NCBI RefSeq assembly: GCF_014352875.1
Contig: NZ_CP060695.1
Location: forward strand, 1,643,501-1,707,500
Source: Polaribacter pectinis
GTDB lineage: Bacteria; Bacteroidota; Bacteroidia; Flavobacteriales; Flavobacteriaceae
Direction of reading: 5' to 3'
DNA: 64,000 bases
How positions within the stretch are numbered: position 1 is the stretch's first letter; each line of letters begins with the position of its first letter. The notes under the pieces were generated by a model, which worked only from the letters and a program-made list of their open reading frames with translations, was not told the origin of the DNA and did not search any database. The translations under genes and the position numbers were made by a program. This document shows positions 42,706-52,053 of this stretch, piece by piece.

Positions 42706-42715
42706 GATATTTTGG

Positions 42716-43951
42716 TTAAGATTGAAACACTTTTTGAATTACATCTAAACTTTCCGTTACAGAAGTTTCTTCATCTTTTAGATGTTTTACAAATTGTGTT
42801 GTAATTTTTTGAATGAAGCGAGAAGTAAGTATTTCTGCCTGATCTTCATCAAAATTGCTTATTTTTTTCTTCTGAAAGTTTATTTCGTCTTTCTTTATAG
42901 TTTCTAAAGATTTCTTTAAAGCAGCAATTGCTGGAGTAAATCTTCTGTGATTTAACCAATCGTTAAACTCACTTTTATGTATTTCTATTATTGCTTCTGC
43001 AGTAGGAATTTCTTGTAAACGAACTGCTAAAGTTTCATCTGTAATTTTAGAAAGCTCATCTACATTTACTAAAGAAACATCTGAATAATCTGCAACATCT
43101 TTGGCTACATTTTCTGGCATGGATAAATCTAAAATCAATAATTCTCTGTTTTTAGAAATATGTTCTTTTGTAATTGTTGGTTTATCTGACCCTGTAGAAA
43201 CTATTAAAACATCTGCATTATTAACTTCTTCTGCTAAATTTTCTATTAAAGATTTTCTTATTGAATTGTGTTCTTTAATAAATTCAGTCGTTTTTTCTTC
43301 AGTTCTATTAATTAAACAAACAGATTTATTTTGAGTATATTCTGCAAGGTTCTTGCAAGTATGTTTTCCCATTTTACCCAAACCAAAAACTAAAATATTT
43401 TTAGAATTATAATCTGGTAAATTTTTAATAATATATTGAACAGCAGCATAAGAAACAGATGTTGTACCTGAACTTAATTTTGTTTCGTTCTTTACTTTTT
43501 TACTTGCTTGTAAAACACAATTTAAAAGTCTTTCTAAATACGCATTTGTAGTTTTTTGCGCTTTTGCCATTTTAAAAGATTGTCTTAATTGACCAACAAT
43601 CTCATAATCTCCTAAAATTTGACTATCTAAACCAGTTCCCATTCTAAATAAATGAGTAATGGCTTCTTGATCCTTGTTAATATTACAAATATTGTCGAAT
43701 TCTTTTGCAGTTCCTTCAGAGAAATCACACAACAATTCAATTAGTAAACAAGGTCTATTTGCAAAACCAAATATTTCGGTTCTATTACATGTAGAAATTA
43801 TAAAAATACCAGAAACACCTTTTTCTTTGGCAGATTTTAGAAGTTCTACCTGATTTTCTTTAGATACAGAAAATTTACCACGCATTTCTGCATCTGCTTT
43901 CTTGTAACTTACGCCAATATTGTAAAAGTGCTCTTGCCCTAATGCTTTCAT
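42716..43951 (-). CDS. hemA: Glutamyl-tRNA reductase
   Basis: A 411-residue enzyme, first committed step of the C5 haem pathway. The catalytic Cys lies in FIISTCNRTEIF near residue 52. NADPH-binding domain with LVFGLGKMGKHTCKNL and a C-terminal dimerisation helix region follow. It is the first gene of the minus-strand haem operon, 10 bases before hemCD, and is divergent from an AraC-type regulator. A -7 box (TACTTTTG on the minus strand) lies at 43972-43979. Confidence 0.97.
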   Translation of the reverse strand: MKALGQEHFYNIGVSYKKADAEMRGKFSVSKENQVELLKSAKEKGVSGIFIISTCNRTEIFGFANRPCLLIELLCDFSEGTAKEFDNICNINKDQEAITHLFRMGTGLDSQILGDYEIVGQLRQSFKMAKAQKTTNAYLERLLNCVLQASKKVKNETKLSSGTTSVSYAAVQYIIKNLPDYNSKNILVFGLGKMGKHTCKNLAEYTQNKSVCLINRTEEKTTEFIKEHNSIRKSLIENLAEEVNNADVLIVSTGSDKPTITKEHISKNRELLILDLSMPENVAKDVADYSDVSLVNVDELSKITDETLAVRLQEIPTAEAIIEIHKSEFNDWLNHRRFTPAIAALKKSLETIKKDEINFQKKKISNFDEDQAEILTSRFIQKITTQFVKHLKDEETSVTESLDVIQKVFQS

Positions 43952-43971
43952 AAAATCTTAAAAAGATGACA

Positions 43972-43979
43972 CAAAAGTA
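43972..43979 (-). promoter_or_regulatory. -7 promoter box of the hemA operon
   Basis: Minus-strand TACTTTTG, a perfect TAnnTTTG match, about 20 bases upstream of the hemA ATG. No clear TTG lies at the usual distance. Confidence 0.5.
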
Positions 43980-44047
43980 AAAACTACATTTACAAAAAAG
44001 TATCGCTTAAAGAACTTTTAATAACGATAGATGTTTTTTAAGTTTTA

Positions 44048-44081
44048 TTTGCAATTAAATTACCTAAAAGCCTTATTTTTG
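44048..44081 (+). promoter_or_regulatory. Promoter of the AraC-type regulator
   Basis: TTTG at 44048-44051, a 22-base spacer and a perfect TATTTTTG at 44074-44081. It lies about 77 bases before the ATG at 44158, in the divergent interval shared with hemA. Confidence 0.7.
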
Positions 44082-44157
44082 CAGTATTCTAAAGGATTCA
44101 TTGATTTACAATATAGAATGATTCTAAATAAATGGAATTTTAAAACAGATTAAATAT

Positions 44158-45042
44158 ATGTTTAAAAATGTCGGAGAAAGTACTTTTGAAGAAATAATTC
44201 TTGATAAAGGTTTTTATGTTCTTCATTTTCAGAACGAAAGCAAAGAAGTTCAGAATTTCGAAAGAGAAATAAATAGTACTTTTATACAGATTCATTTTTG
44301 TTTACGAGGAGATTCTAAATTTTTATTTAACGACGGTTCTTATTCTTTTGATGTTTTAGATAATCGATCTATTTTATTATACAATCCGCAAAGAACATTA
44401 CCAATTAACTTAGAAATTCAACCTAAAACAACGTTGGTTTCATTATTAATTTCTATTGAAAAATTTCATTCTTTATTCTCTAAAGAATCTGGCTACATTC
44501 CATTTTTAAGTGATGAAAATAGTAATAAAAAATATTACGATGACACTGAAATAAAACCAACAGTTTCTATTGTTTTACAGCAAATTATCAACTCTAATAT
44601 TAATAGTTCTATTAAAGATTTATATGTAAAAGGAAAGGTTTACGAATTGTTGAGTTTACATTTTCAGCATGAAGAAAGTAATGATGCAGAATATTGTCCA
44701 TTTTTAGTTGATGAACAAAATGTTATAAAAATTAGAAAAGCGAAAGAAATTATTATAACAAGAATGGCAGAACCACCAAGTTTGCAAGAATTAGCAAACG
44801 AAATTGGTTTGAGTCTAAAAAAACTAAAAGAAGGTTTTAAGCAAATTTATGGAGACACAGTCTATAGTTTTTTGTTTGATTATAAAATGGAACACTCTAG
44901 AAGATTATTAGAAAGCAACAAGTACAATGTAAATGAAGTTGGCTTACAGGTTGGTTATAGTACTGCAAGTCATTTTATTGCAGCTTTTAAAAAGAAATTT
45001 GGCACAACACCAAAGAAATATGTAATGAGCCTGAATCAGTAA
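44158..45042 (+). CDS. AraC-family transcriptional regulator next to the haem operon
   Basis: A 294-residue regulator. The C-terminal 100 residues hold the two helix-turn-helix motifs of AraC: PPSLQELANEIGLSLKKLKEGFKQ and VNEVGLQVGYSTASHFIAAFKKKFG, then TPKKY. The N-terminal 190 residues form a cupin-like sensor part (FIQIHFCLRGDSKFLFNDG). It is divergent from hemA and has its own promoter. Gene order makes it a likely haem-pathway regulator (inferred); the effector is unknown. Confidence 0.92.
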   Translation: MFKNVGESTFEEIILDKGFYVLHFQNESKEVQNFEREINSTFIQIHFCLRGDSKFLFNDGSYSFDVLDNRSILLYNPQRTLPINLEIQPKTTLVSLLISIEKFHSLFSKESGYIPFLSDENSNKKYYDDTEIKPTVSIVLQQIINSNINSSIKDLYVKGKVYELLSLHFQHEESNDAEYCPFLVDEQNVIKIRKAKEIIITRMAEPPSLQELANEIGLSLKKLKEGFKQIYGDTVYSFLFDYKMEHSRRLLESNKYNVNEVGLQVGYSTASHFIAAFKKKFGTTPKKYVMSLNQ

Positions 45043-45091
45043 ACAATTTACAGTCGCAGTTTGCAGACTTTAAAACTTTGAAATTATAAAA

Positions 45092-45610
45092 TTGAAACAA
45101 CTAACACATTACGATATCGAAAATAAGCAGAAACAATTTCCAATAACAATTGTTTGTGATGCGATTAGAACTCCAGAAAATATTGGAATGTGTTTTCGTA
45201 TTTCCGAAAGTTTTGGAGTTGAAAAAATTTATTTTCACGAGAACTCACCAACAATAGAAAATAGAATTGTAAAGAAAACTGCGAGAAACACTGTCAACCA
45301 AATTGAACATGACACTTATTCTAATTTTGCTGAAATTATCAACAAATTAAAAGCAGCAGGCAATACAATTATTGGAATAGAAATTACTGATAAAAGCATA
45401 AATATTCAAGATTTTAATTTTAAAAATCATGAGAAAATCGTTTTACTTTTGGGAAGCGAAAGAAACGGAATTGAAAACATAGATTTAGTCGATTATACAG
45501 TTTCAATTCCTATGTTTGGTAGAAATTCGAGCATGAATGTAATTCATAGTTTAGCGATTTCGCTATATGAGGTAACGAATCAGTTTTTAACTAACAACAG
45601 GCAAGAATAA
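45092..45610 (+). CDS. TrmH-family (SpoU-type) RNA 2'-O-methyltransferase
   Basis: A 172-residue knotted methyltransferase. Motifs: ICDAIRTPENIGMCFRISES-like N-terminal block (CDAIRTPENIGMCFRI), VLLLGSERNGIEN (motif 2, SAM-knot) and IPMFGRNSSMNVIHSLAIS (motif 3). A TTG start at 45092 is the only reasonable one; no in-frame ATG precedes the first motif. Substrate RNA cannot be told. It lies between the AraC regulator and hemH. Confidence 0.88.
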   Translation: MKQLTHYDIENKQKQFPITIVCDAIRTPENIGMCFRISESFGVEKIYFHENSPTIENRIVKKTARNTVNQIEHDTYSNFAEIINKLKAAGNTIIGIEITDKSINIQDFNFKNHEKIVLLLGSERNGIENIDLVDYTVSIPMFGRNSSMNVIHSLAISLYEVTNQFLTNNRQE

Positions 45611-45653
45611 CAACACAAAATTTCTTTTTGAAATTTTTGAAACTTTTTTATAA

Positions 45654-46670
45654 ATGAAAGGAATATTATTAAACAATTTAGGATCACCAGATTCAACAGA
45701 AACAAAAGACGTTAAAAAATATTTAGACGAATTTTTAATGGACGAACGTGTAATTGATATTCCTTATTGGAAACGTTACGTTTTAATAAAAGGAATTATT
45801 TTAAATTTCCGTCCGAAAAAATCTGGAGCTGCTTACAAGAAAATTTGGTGGGATGAAGGTTCGCCTTTGGTTGTAATTTCAGAAAGATTTACAGAAAAAG
45901 TAAAACAAAAAGTAGATATTCCTGTGGAATTGGCAATGCGTTATGGTTCTATGTCCATGGAAAAAGGAATCAAAAATTTGGTTGATAAAGGAGTTACAGA
46001 AATATTTTTAGCGCCTTTATATCCTCATTATGCAATGTCTTCTTTTGAAACTGTAGTTGTTAAGGCTGAAGAAATTTTAGCAGAAAAATATCCTGATGTA
46101 AAATTAGATGTTTTACCACCTTTTTATAATGAACCAGATTATATAAAAGCGATGAGCAACAATATTGCGAATCATTTAAAAGATTTCGATTACGATCATA
46201 TTTTATTTTCTTATCATGGAATACCTGAAAGACACATTAAAAAATCTGATCCTACAAATAGTCATTGTAAATTAGATGGTTCTTGTTGTGAACGTAATTC
46301 GGTTGCACATCACACATGTTATAGACACCAATGTTTTGAGACTACAAAAGAAATTGCAAAATTCTTAAATTTGAAAAAAGGAACATATAGTAATTCTTTT
46401 CAATCGAGATTATTAAAAGATCCTTGGTTAAAACCTTATACAGATTTTGAGTTAGAGAAATTTCCATCAGAAGGAAAAAAGAAATTAGCAGTAATAACTC
46501 CTGCTTTTGTTGCAGATTGTCTAGAGACTTTAGAAGAAATTGCAATGGAAGGAAAAGAAGAGTTCTTAAAATTTGGAGGAACAGATTACAAACACATTCC
46601 TTGTATGAATGATAATGATGATTGGGTAGATGTTATGGTTTCTTGGATTAATGAATGGGAGAAATCGTAA
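45654..46670 (+). CDS. hemH: Ferrochelatase
   Basis: A 338-residue enzyme inserting Fe2+ into protoporphyrin IX. The catalytic His lies in ILFSYHGIPERH near residue 188, and FVADCLETLEEIAME holds the conserved acidic helix. A Cys-rich insert (HCKLDGSCCERN, HHTCYRHQCFETT) near residues 205-230 adds six cysteines and could bind a metal or an iron-sulfur cluster; whether it does is not known from sequence. It completes the haem pathway with the hemJ-like gene that follows by 30 bases. Confidence 0.95.
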   Translation: MKGILLNNLGSPDSTETKDVKKYLDEFLMDERVIDIPYWKRYVLIKGIILNFRPKKSGAAYKKIWWDEGSPLVVISERFTEKVKQKVDIPVELAMRYGSMSMEKGIKNLVDKGVTEIFLAPLYPHYAMSSFETVVVKAEEILAEKYPDVKLDVLPPFYNEPDYIKAMSNNIANHLKDFDYDHILFSYHGIPERHIKKSDPTNSHCKLDGSCCERNSVAHHTCYRHQCFETTKEIAKFLNLKKGTYSNSFQSRLLKDPWLKPYTDFELEKFPSEGKKKLAVITPAFVADCLETLEEIAMEGKEEFLKFGGTDYKHIPCMNDNDDWVDVMVSWINEWEKS

Positions 46671-46700
46671 TTTTTAATTAATAAATTGTAATTTTAAAAC

Positions 46701-47297
46701 ATGGATTTTCTATACGTAAAAGCATTACACATTATCTTTGTAGTTACTTGGTTTGCTGGTCTATTTTACATTCCGAGGTTATTTATTTATCAAACGGAAG
46801 CTGAAAATAAATTAGAACCTGCAAAATCTATTTTGCAAACGCAATATAAATTGATGACTAAAAGACTTTGGTATATTATTACTTGGCCGTCAGCAATTTT
46901 AGCAAGTATTTTTGCTTTTTGGATGTTATATCAAAATCCATATTATTTATCTGAACCTTGGATGTTGGTAAAATTAGCATTCGTTTTAGCATTGTATTTT
47001 TACCATGGTTTTTGCCAAAATATTTATAGTAAACTTCAAAAAGATATTGTAAAATATTCTGCTTTTAAATTGCGAATGTTTAATGAAATTTCTACGATAA
47101 TTTTATTTGCTGTCGTTTTTTTAGTAACCGTAAAAAGCGCTATCAATTGGATTTGGGGAGTTGTTGGTATTATTCTTTTCGGAATTTTAATGATGTTGGG
47201 AATTAAATTGTACAAGAGAATTCGCGAGAAAAAATCTTGGGATAAAGCAGAAAAAGAGGTTTTAGAAAGTGATGAAACCAAAAATTTAGAGAATTAA
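46701..47297 (+). CDS. hemJ: HemJ/CopD-like protoporphyrinogen oxidase
   Basis: A 198-residue membrane protein with four to five transmembrane segments. [27 protein letters not shown] contains the conserved HemJ His and Arg residues, and [20 protein letters not shown] and [18 protein letters not shown] the second half. HemJ oxidises protoporphyrinogen IX to protoporphyrin IX, the step between hemF and hemH, and no hemG/hemY gene is seen nearby. Downstream of hemH by 30 bases. The CopD relationship is the main alternative. Confidence 0.88.
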   Translation: MDFLYVKALHIIFVVTWFAGLFYIPRLFIYQTEAENKLEPAKSILQTQYKLMTKRLWYIITWPSAILASIFAFWMLYQNPYYLSEPWMLVKLAFVLALYFYHGFCQNIYSKLQKDIVKYSAFKLRMFNEISTIILFAVVFLVTVKSAINWIWGVVGIILFGILMMLGIKLYKRIREKKSWDKAEKEVLESDETKNLEN

Positions 47298-47911
47298 CCT
47301 CTAATACTTTGTTCAAAAGGAATTCTATTCACAATAGATCTTCCTAAAGTAACTTCATCTGCATATTCTAATTCATCGCCTACAGAAATTCCACGTGCAA
47401 TTGTAGATGTTGTAATATCGAATTTCTCTATTTGTTTAAAAATATAGAAATTTGTGGTATCTCCTTCCATAGTTGAACTTAAAGCAAAAATCAATTCTTT
47501 TACTTCTCCGTTTTCAACTTTATTAATAAGCGATTCTATCTGCAAATTTTGGGGACCAATTCCTTCAATGGGAGAAATTTTCCCACCCAATACATGGTAT
47601 AATCCATTAAATTGAGACGTACTTTCAATTGCCATTACATCTCTAATGTCTTCAACAACACAAACAATTTCAGGGTTTCTTTTTGGGTTGTTACAAATAT
47701 CACACAAAGCTGTATCAGAAATATTGTGGCATTTTTCACAAGTTTTTACATCATTTCTTAAATGCAACAAAGCTTCAGACAAATACTTTGTATTGTCAGT
47801 TGGTTGTTTTAGTAAATGTAAAACCAAACGCAATGCAGTTCTTTTACCAATTCCTGGCAAACGTGAAACTTCATTTACAGCATTTTCTAATAATTTTGAT
47901 GAAAAATCCAT
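47294..47911 (-). CDS. recR: Recombination protein RecR
   Basis: A 205-residue protein of the RecFOR pathway. The ATG at 47911 ([12 protein letters not shown]) is preferred over the TTG at 47920. Helix-hairpin-helix ([18 protein letters not shown]), a C4 zinc finger ([16 protein letters not shown]) and a Toprim domain ([27 protein letters not shown]) are all present. It converges with hemJ and overlaps it by 4 bases. No terminator is obvious between them. Confidence 0.96.
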   Translation of the reverse strand: MDFSSKLLENAVNEVSRLPGIGKRTALRLVLHLLKQPTDNTKYLSEALLHLRNDVKTCEKCHNISDTALCDICNNPKRNPEIVCVVEDIRDVMAIESTSQFNGLYHVLGGKISPIEGIGPQNLQIESLINKVENGEVKELIFALSSTMEGDTTNFYIFKQIEKFDITTSTIARGISVGDELEYADEVTLGRSIVNRIPFEQSIRG

Positions 47912-48007
47912 AGTTTGCAAATTTAACTTATTATCGAGAAAAGAATCAATAAAAAAGAGAAAAGACTTCTAAAAAACATATATTCGTATCATTAATTATA
48001 ACTTAAA

Positions 48008-49441
48008 ATGAAGCCAGAGTATATCATCTTATTAATTGTTGCTTACTTTTCTGTATTAATACTTATTTCTTATATCACAGGAAAATCTGCAGACAATAAA
48101 ACCTTTTTTAAAGCTAACAACTCTTCACCTTGGTATTTGGTTGCTTTTGGTATGATTGGCGCATCTCTTTCTGGTGTTACCTTTATTTCTGTACCTGGTT
48201 GGGTAGAAGCGCAAGGAATGAGTTATTTTCAAATGGTTTTAGGGTATGTTGTTGGTTACGCAGTAATTGGTTTAGTACTGCTTCCTCTTTATTACAAACT
48301 CAATTTAACTTCAATTTATACATACTTACAAGATAGATTTGGCGAATATTCATATAAAACAGGTGCCAGTTTTTTCTTACTTTCTAGAACAATTGGTGCT
48401 GCTTTTAGATTGTTTTTAGTAGCAAATGTGTTGCAAGTAATTTTATTTGACGCTTACGGAATTCCTTTTTGGGTTACAGTTTCCATAACTATATTATTGA
48501 TTTGGTTATACACATTTAAAGGAGGAATTAAAACCATTGTTTGGACAGATACATTGCAAACATTATTTATGCTGATTGCAGTTGGTGTTTGTATTTACAC
48601 TATTTCTGACGAATTACAAATAAGTAATTTATTCTCTTATGTTGCAGATAGTGAATTGTCTAAAACATTCTTTTTCGAAGATGTAAATGCTGGAAATTAT
48701 TTTTGGAAACAGTTTTTAGCTGGTGCTTTTATAGCCGTTGTTATGACTGGTTTAGACCAAGATATGATGCAAAAAAACCTTACTTGCAGAAACTTAAAAG
48801 ATGCACAAAAAAACATGTTTTGGTTTACAATTGTATTAGTAATTGTTAACTTTTTCTTTTTAGCGTTAGGTGTATTATTAACAGATTACGCGCAGAAAAA
48901 CGGAATTGATGCTCATAAAGACCAACTTTTTCCAATAATTGCAACCAAAGGAACTTTAGGTTTGGCAACAGCAATGTTCTTTTTGTTAGGTTTAATTGCA
49001 GCTGCATATTCTAGTGCAGATTCTGCCCTAACTTCTTTAACTACGTCTTTTAGTATAGACATTTTAGAAATTGATAAAAAAAGAAATGCTGAAGAACAAG
49101 AGAAGATTAGAAAGAGAATTCACATTATATTTTCATTTGTATTAATTGCTGTTATCTTAATTTTTAAATACTTTATAGCAGATGCCAGTGTAATTGCTAA
49201 AATATTTACGTTTGCTGGTTATACTTATGGCCCCCTTTTAGGTTTGTATGCTTTTGGCTTATTCACTAAACAAAAGGTTAAAGACAAAATAGTGCCTGTA
49301 ATTTGTATTATTGCGCCAATTCTTACTTACATTATTAGTTATTACAGTAAAGAAAATTTTGGTTTTGATTTTGGATTCTTCGTTTTAGTTTTAAATGGTT
49401 TTCTAACATTTATTGGGTTAACAATAATTAAAAGAAGATAA
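48008..49441 (+). CDS. Sodium:solute symporter (SSS family)
   Basis: A 477-residue membrane transporter with about 13 membrane segments. SSS motifs: GMIGASLSGVTFISVPGWV, GYAVIGLVLLPLYYKLNL, TIGAAFRLFLVANVL, GLDQDMMQKNLTC and LIAAAYSSADSALTSLTTSF (sodium-site SS). The substrate (sugar, proline, pantothenate and so on) cannot be chosen. A small outer-membrane-like gene follows after 2 bases, so co-transcription is likely. Confidence 0.9.
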   Translation: MKPEYIILLIVAYFSVLILISYITGKSADNKTFFKANNSSPWYLVAFGMIGASLSGVTFISVPGWVEAQGMSYFQMVLGYVVGYAVIGLVLLPLYYKLNLTSIYTYLQDRFGEYSYKTGASFFLLSRTIGAAFRLFLVANVLQVILFDAYGIPFWVTVSITILLIWLYTFKGGIKTIVWTDTLQTLFMLIAVGVCIYTISDELQISNLFSYVADSELSKTFFFEDVNAGNYFWKQFLAGAFIAVVMTGLDQDMMQKNLTCRNLKDAQKNMFWFTIVLVIVNFFFLALGVLLTDYAQKNGIDAHKDQLFPIIATKGTLGLATAMFFLLGLIAAAYSSADSALTSLTTSFSIDILEIDKKRNAEEQEKIRKRIHIIFSFVLIAVILIFKYFIADASVIAKIFTFAGYTYGPLLGLYAFGLFTKQKVKDKIVPVICIIAPILTYIISYYSKENFGFDFGFFVLVLNGFLTFIGLTIIKRR

Positions 49442-49443
49442 TT

Positions 49444-49869
49444 ATGAAAAATTTTTTTTTAGCACTTTTAATTTTCACTTCCCTTTCAACATTTAGTCAG
49501 TTTAAAATAACTGGTTATTTTGATGCAGAAATTGGAGTGAACTATGCTTTTTCAGATAAACTACAAGCAGAATTAAGAGTAAATGATAATTTAGGAATTG
49601 AATTTAACACGGAATTTAGTCTACTTTACAAACTTGTTTCTAAAAAGGCTTATAATTTAAACTTTGGTATTGGTGTTTCTACCTTTCCATTTCATTCAGA
49701 TAAAACAGATTTTATTGAAAGTTTTTACTTGCCGCTTCAAATAGAAATAACACCTTTTAAAGAAGTTAGAAACTTCGGGTTAGTTTTAGAAAGTGCGTAT
49801 CATTTTTCTGATGCTACAGACGCTTCAGGAATTAGAAACTCAATAGGAATTAGATATATATTTAATTAA
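49444..49869 (+). CDS. Small outer-membrane-like barrel protein
   Basis: A 141-residue exported protein (signal MKNFFLALLIFTSLSTFSQ) followed by alternating short beta strands (GVNYAFSDKLQAELRVND, EFNTEFSLLYKLV, AYNLNFGIGVSTF, IRNSIGIRYIFN). An aromatic residue ends the last strand, as in outer-membrane barrels. The family is not recognised more precisely. It lies between the SSS transporter (2 bases) and pdxH (5 bases). Confidence 0.7.
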   Translation: MKNFFLALLIFTSLSTFSQFKITGYFDAEIGVNYAFSDKLQAELRVNDNLGIEFNTEFSLLYKLVSKKAYNLNFGIGVSTFPFHSDKTDFIESFYLPLQIEITPFKEVRNFGLVLESAYHFSDATDASGIRNSIGIRYIFN

Positions 49870-49874
49870 ATAAA

Positions 49875-50522
49875 ATGCAAAAAGATTTAAGTAATTACCG
49901 AAAATCGTACGAAAAACATGAGCTTTTAGAAAGCAATTGTCCAGAAAACCCTATGGAATTATTTCAAACTTGGTTTAGAAATGCAGAAGAATCTGAAACT
50001 GTAAACGAAACCAATGCAATGACAGTTTCTACCATTGGAAAAGATGGTTTTCCTAAAAGTAGAGTTGTTTTATTAAAGAAATTTACTTGGGAAGGTTTCA
50101 TTTTCTACACAAACTATACATCAGAAAAAGGAAAAGCTATTGCAGAAAACAACAATATTTGTTTATCATTCTTTTGGCCAGCTTTAGAACAACAAATTAT
50201 TATTAAAGGAATCGCAGAAAAGCAAGCTGAAAATTTATCTGATGGCTATTTCGATTCTAGACCAGAAGGAAGTAAACTAGGCGCTTGGGCTTCTGACCAA
50301 AGTTCTGTAATTTCTACTAGAAAAGAGCTAGAAGAAAACTTATTAAGAATAGAAAAAAAGTTTGAAGGTGAAGAAATTCCTAGACCAAAACATTGGGGAG
50401 GTTATTTAGTAAAACCAATTTCTATAGAATTTTGGCAAGGAAGACCAAATAGATTACACGATAGAATTAGATATATTTTAGAAAAAGATTTTTCTTGGAA
50501 ATTAGAAAGATTAGCGTCATAA
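49875..50522 (+). CDS. pdxH: Pyridoxamine 5'-phosphate oxidase
   Basis: A 215-residue FMN enzyme making pyridoxal 5'-phosphate. Motifs: PMELFQTWFRNAEES, SRVVLLKKFTWEGFIFYTNY (FMN and substrate contacts), GSKLGAWASDQSSVI, and the C-terminal KPISIEFWQGRPNRLHDRI. Length is normal. The end reads RLAS, close to the common RLAP. It is probably read with the SSS and barrel genes (5-base spacing). Confidence 0.96.
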   Translation: MQKDLSNYRKSYEKHELLESNCPENPMELFQTWFRNAEESETVNETNAMTVSTIGKDGFPKSRVVLLKKFTWEGFIFYTNYTSEKGKAIAENNNICLSFFWPALEQQIIIKGIAEKQAENLSDGYFDSRPEGSKLGAWASDQSSVISTRKELEENLLRIEKKFEGEEIPRPKHWGGYLVKPISIEFWQGRPNRLHDRIRYILEKDFSWKLERLAS

Positions 50523-50555
50523 ATTTTTATATTTACACTTCAACAATTCAATTAA

Positions 50556-51044
50556 ATGAAAACTTTATACATTGTTAGACATGCAAAATCTTCTTGGGAG
50601 TACTCTGGAATAGAAGATATTGACAGACCTCTAAAAAAACGCGGAATTAAAGACGCATATTTAATGTCAAAATTTTTGTCAAAAAAAGTAGACAGACCAG
50701 ACGTTTTTATTTCTAGTAGTGCAAACAGAGCTTTACATACTGCAGTTATTTTCTGTGAAAACTTTGAATATCCTTTAGCTAACCTTCAAATAAAAAGACA
50801 ACTTTATAGTTTTAGCGATGGTTATTTGGTAAAAACTGTAAATGCTCTTGATGATGGTTTTAACTCTGCCATTATTTTTAGCCACGATCATGGAATTAAT
50901 ACTTTTGTAAACAAATTTGGTAATACACCAATTGCACATGTAGCTACTTGTGGTATTATTGGACTTCAATTTGATGAAAAGCATTGGAAAAACATAAAAA
51001 AAGGAAAAACTTTCTTGTCCGAATTTCCTAAAAACCATAAATAG
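50556..51044 (+). CDS. SixA-like histidine phosphatase
   Basis: A 162-residue histidine phosphatase. The RHA/RHG motif is LYIVRHAKSSWEY at residues 3-15 (catalytic His in RHA), and the second His lies in AIIFSHDHGI near residue 110. Length and single domain fit SixA-type phosphohistidine phosphatases. It precedes ppx-like gene by 6 bases. The target protein is unknown. Confidence 0.9.
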   Translation: MKTLYIVRHAKSSWEYSGIEDIDRPLKKRGIKDAYLMSKFLSKKVDRPDVFISSSANRALHTAVIFCENFEYPLANLQIKRQLYSFSDGYLVKTVNALDDGFNSAIIFSHDHGINTFVNKFGNTPIAHVATCGIIGLQFDEKHWKNIKKGKTFLSEFPKNHK

Positions 51045-51050
51045 ATTAGT

Positions 51051-51950
51051 TTGTTAGAAATAAAAAAATACGGCGCAATTGATATTGGTTCTAACGCAAT
51101 TAGATTACTAATTTCCAACGTAATTGTTGCTGAAGATAGAGATCCTCAATTTAAAAAATCATCATTAGTACGTGTACCAATTCGTTTAGGAGCAGATGCA
51201 TTTGTTGGTGAAGGTATTATTAGTGAGGAAAATATTACAAGAATGATTAATGCCATGGAAGCTTTTAAACTTTTAATGAAAGTTCATAAAGTAGAACGTT
51301 ATATGGCATGTGCTACTTCTGCAATGAGAGAAGCTGCAAATGGTAAAGAAGTTGCAGAAAAAATTCTAATTGAAACTGGAGTAAAAATTGATATCATTGG
51401 TGGAAAAGAAGAAGCTGCTATTATTTCTTCTACAGATTTAAATCAATTAATAGAGGGAGATAACTCTTATTTATATGTAGATGTTGGTGGTGGTAGTACA
51501 GAGTTTACTATATTTTCTAAAGGAAAAATTATTACCTCTAAATCCTTTAAAATGGGAACAGTTCGTTTATTAAACAATAAAAAATCTGTTAACAAAGAAA
51601 TGTTTGCTAACGTAGAAAAGTGGATCAAAAAGAATACCCAAGGTTTAAAGAGAGTTTCTTTAATTGGTTCTGGAGGAAACATTAACAAACTATTTAAAAT
51701 GTCTGGTAGAACTGAAGGAAAACCAATTTCTTTTATTTATTTAAATGCTCAATATCAGTTTTTAAAACAAATGTCTTTTGATGAAAGAGTATCTGAATTA
51801 AGTTTAAATCCAGATAGAGCAGATGTTATTATTCCTGCTACAAAAATATACTTATCTGCAATGAAATGGAGTGGTGCAAGGAAAATTTATGTTCCAAAAA
51901 TCGGACTTTCAGACGGTATAATTAAGAGCTTATTCTATAAGAAATTATAA
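51051..51950 (+). CDS. Ppx/GppA family phosphatase
   Basis: A 299-residue protein of the exopolyphosphatase/guanosine pentaphosphatase family. AIDIGSNAIRLLISN (ATP/phosphate loop 1) and LYVDVGGGSTEFTIF (loop 2) and LIGSGGNINKLFK are conserved. A TTG start at 51051 is used; the family start fits. It lacks the extra C-terminal HD domain of long Ppx. It acts on polyphosphate or (p)ppGpp; which one cannot be told. Confidence 0.9.
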   Translation: MLEIKKYGAIDIGSNAIRLLISNVIVAEDRDPQFKKSSLVRVPIRLGADAFVGEGIISEENITRMINAMEAFKLLMKVHKVERYMACATSAMREAANGKEVAEKILIETGVKIDIIGGKEEAAIISSTDLNQLIEGDNSYLYVDVGGGSTEFTIFSKGKIITSKSFKMGTVRLLNNKKSVNKEMFANVEKWIKKNTQGLKRVSLIGSGGNINKLFKMSGRTEGKPISFIYLNAQYQFLKQMSFDERVSELSLNPDRADVIIPATKIYLSAMKWSGARKIYVPKIGLSDGIIKSLFYKKL

Positions 51951-51990
51951 TTTCCTTAACATTTTTTTAACATTTCTTGTTTTTTTTGTA

Positions 51991-52025
51991 AATTGCGTTG
52001 TGACTTTTTAAAAAACCTAGTGTCA
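51991..52025 (+). promoter_or_regulatory. 35-nt motif upstream of the OmpA-family gene (first copy)
   Basis: Begins AATTGCGTTGTGACTTT, then an A-run, and ends AGTGTCA; 29 of 35 positions match a second copy at 53758-53792. It contains the dyad TGTGAC...GTCACA (51999-52027). It lies about 30 bases before the OmpA start, so it is a candidate promoter or operator. Confidence 0.5.
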
Positions 52026-52053
52026 CACTAACATATAATCAAAACAAATAAAC

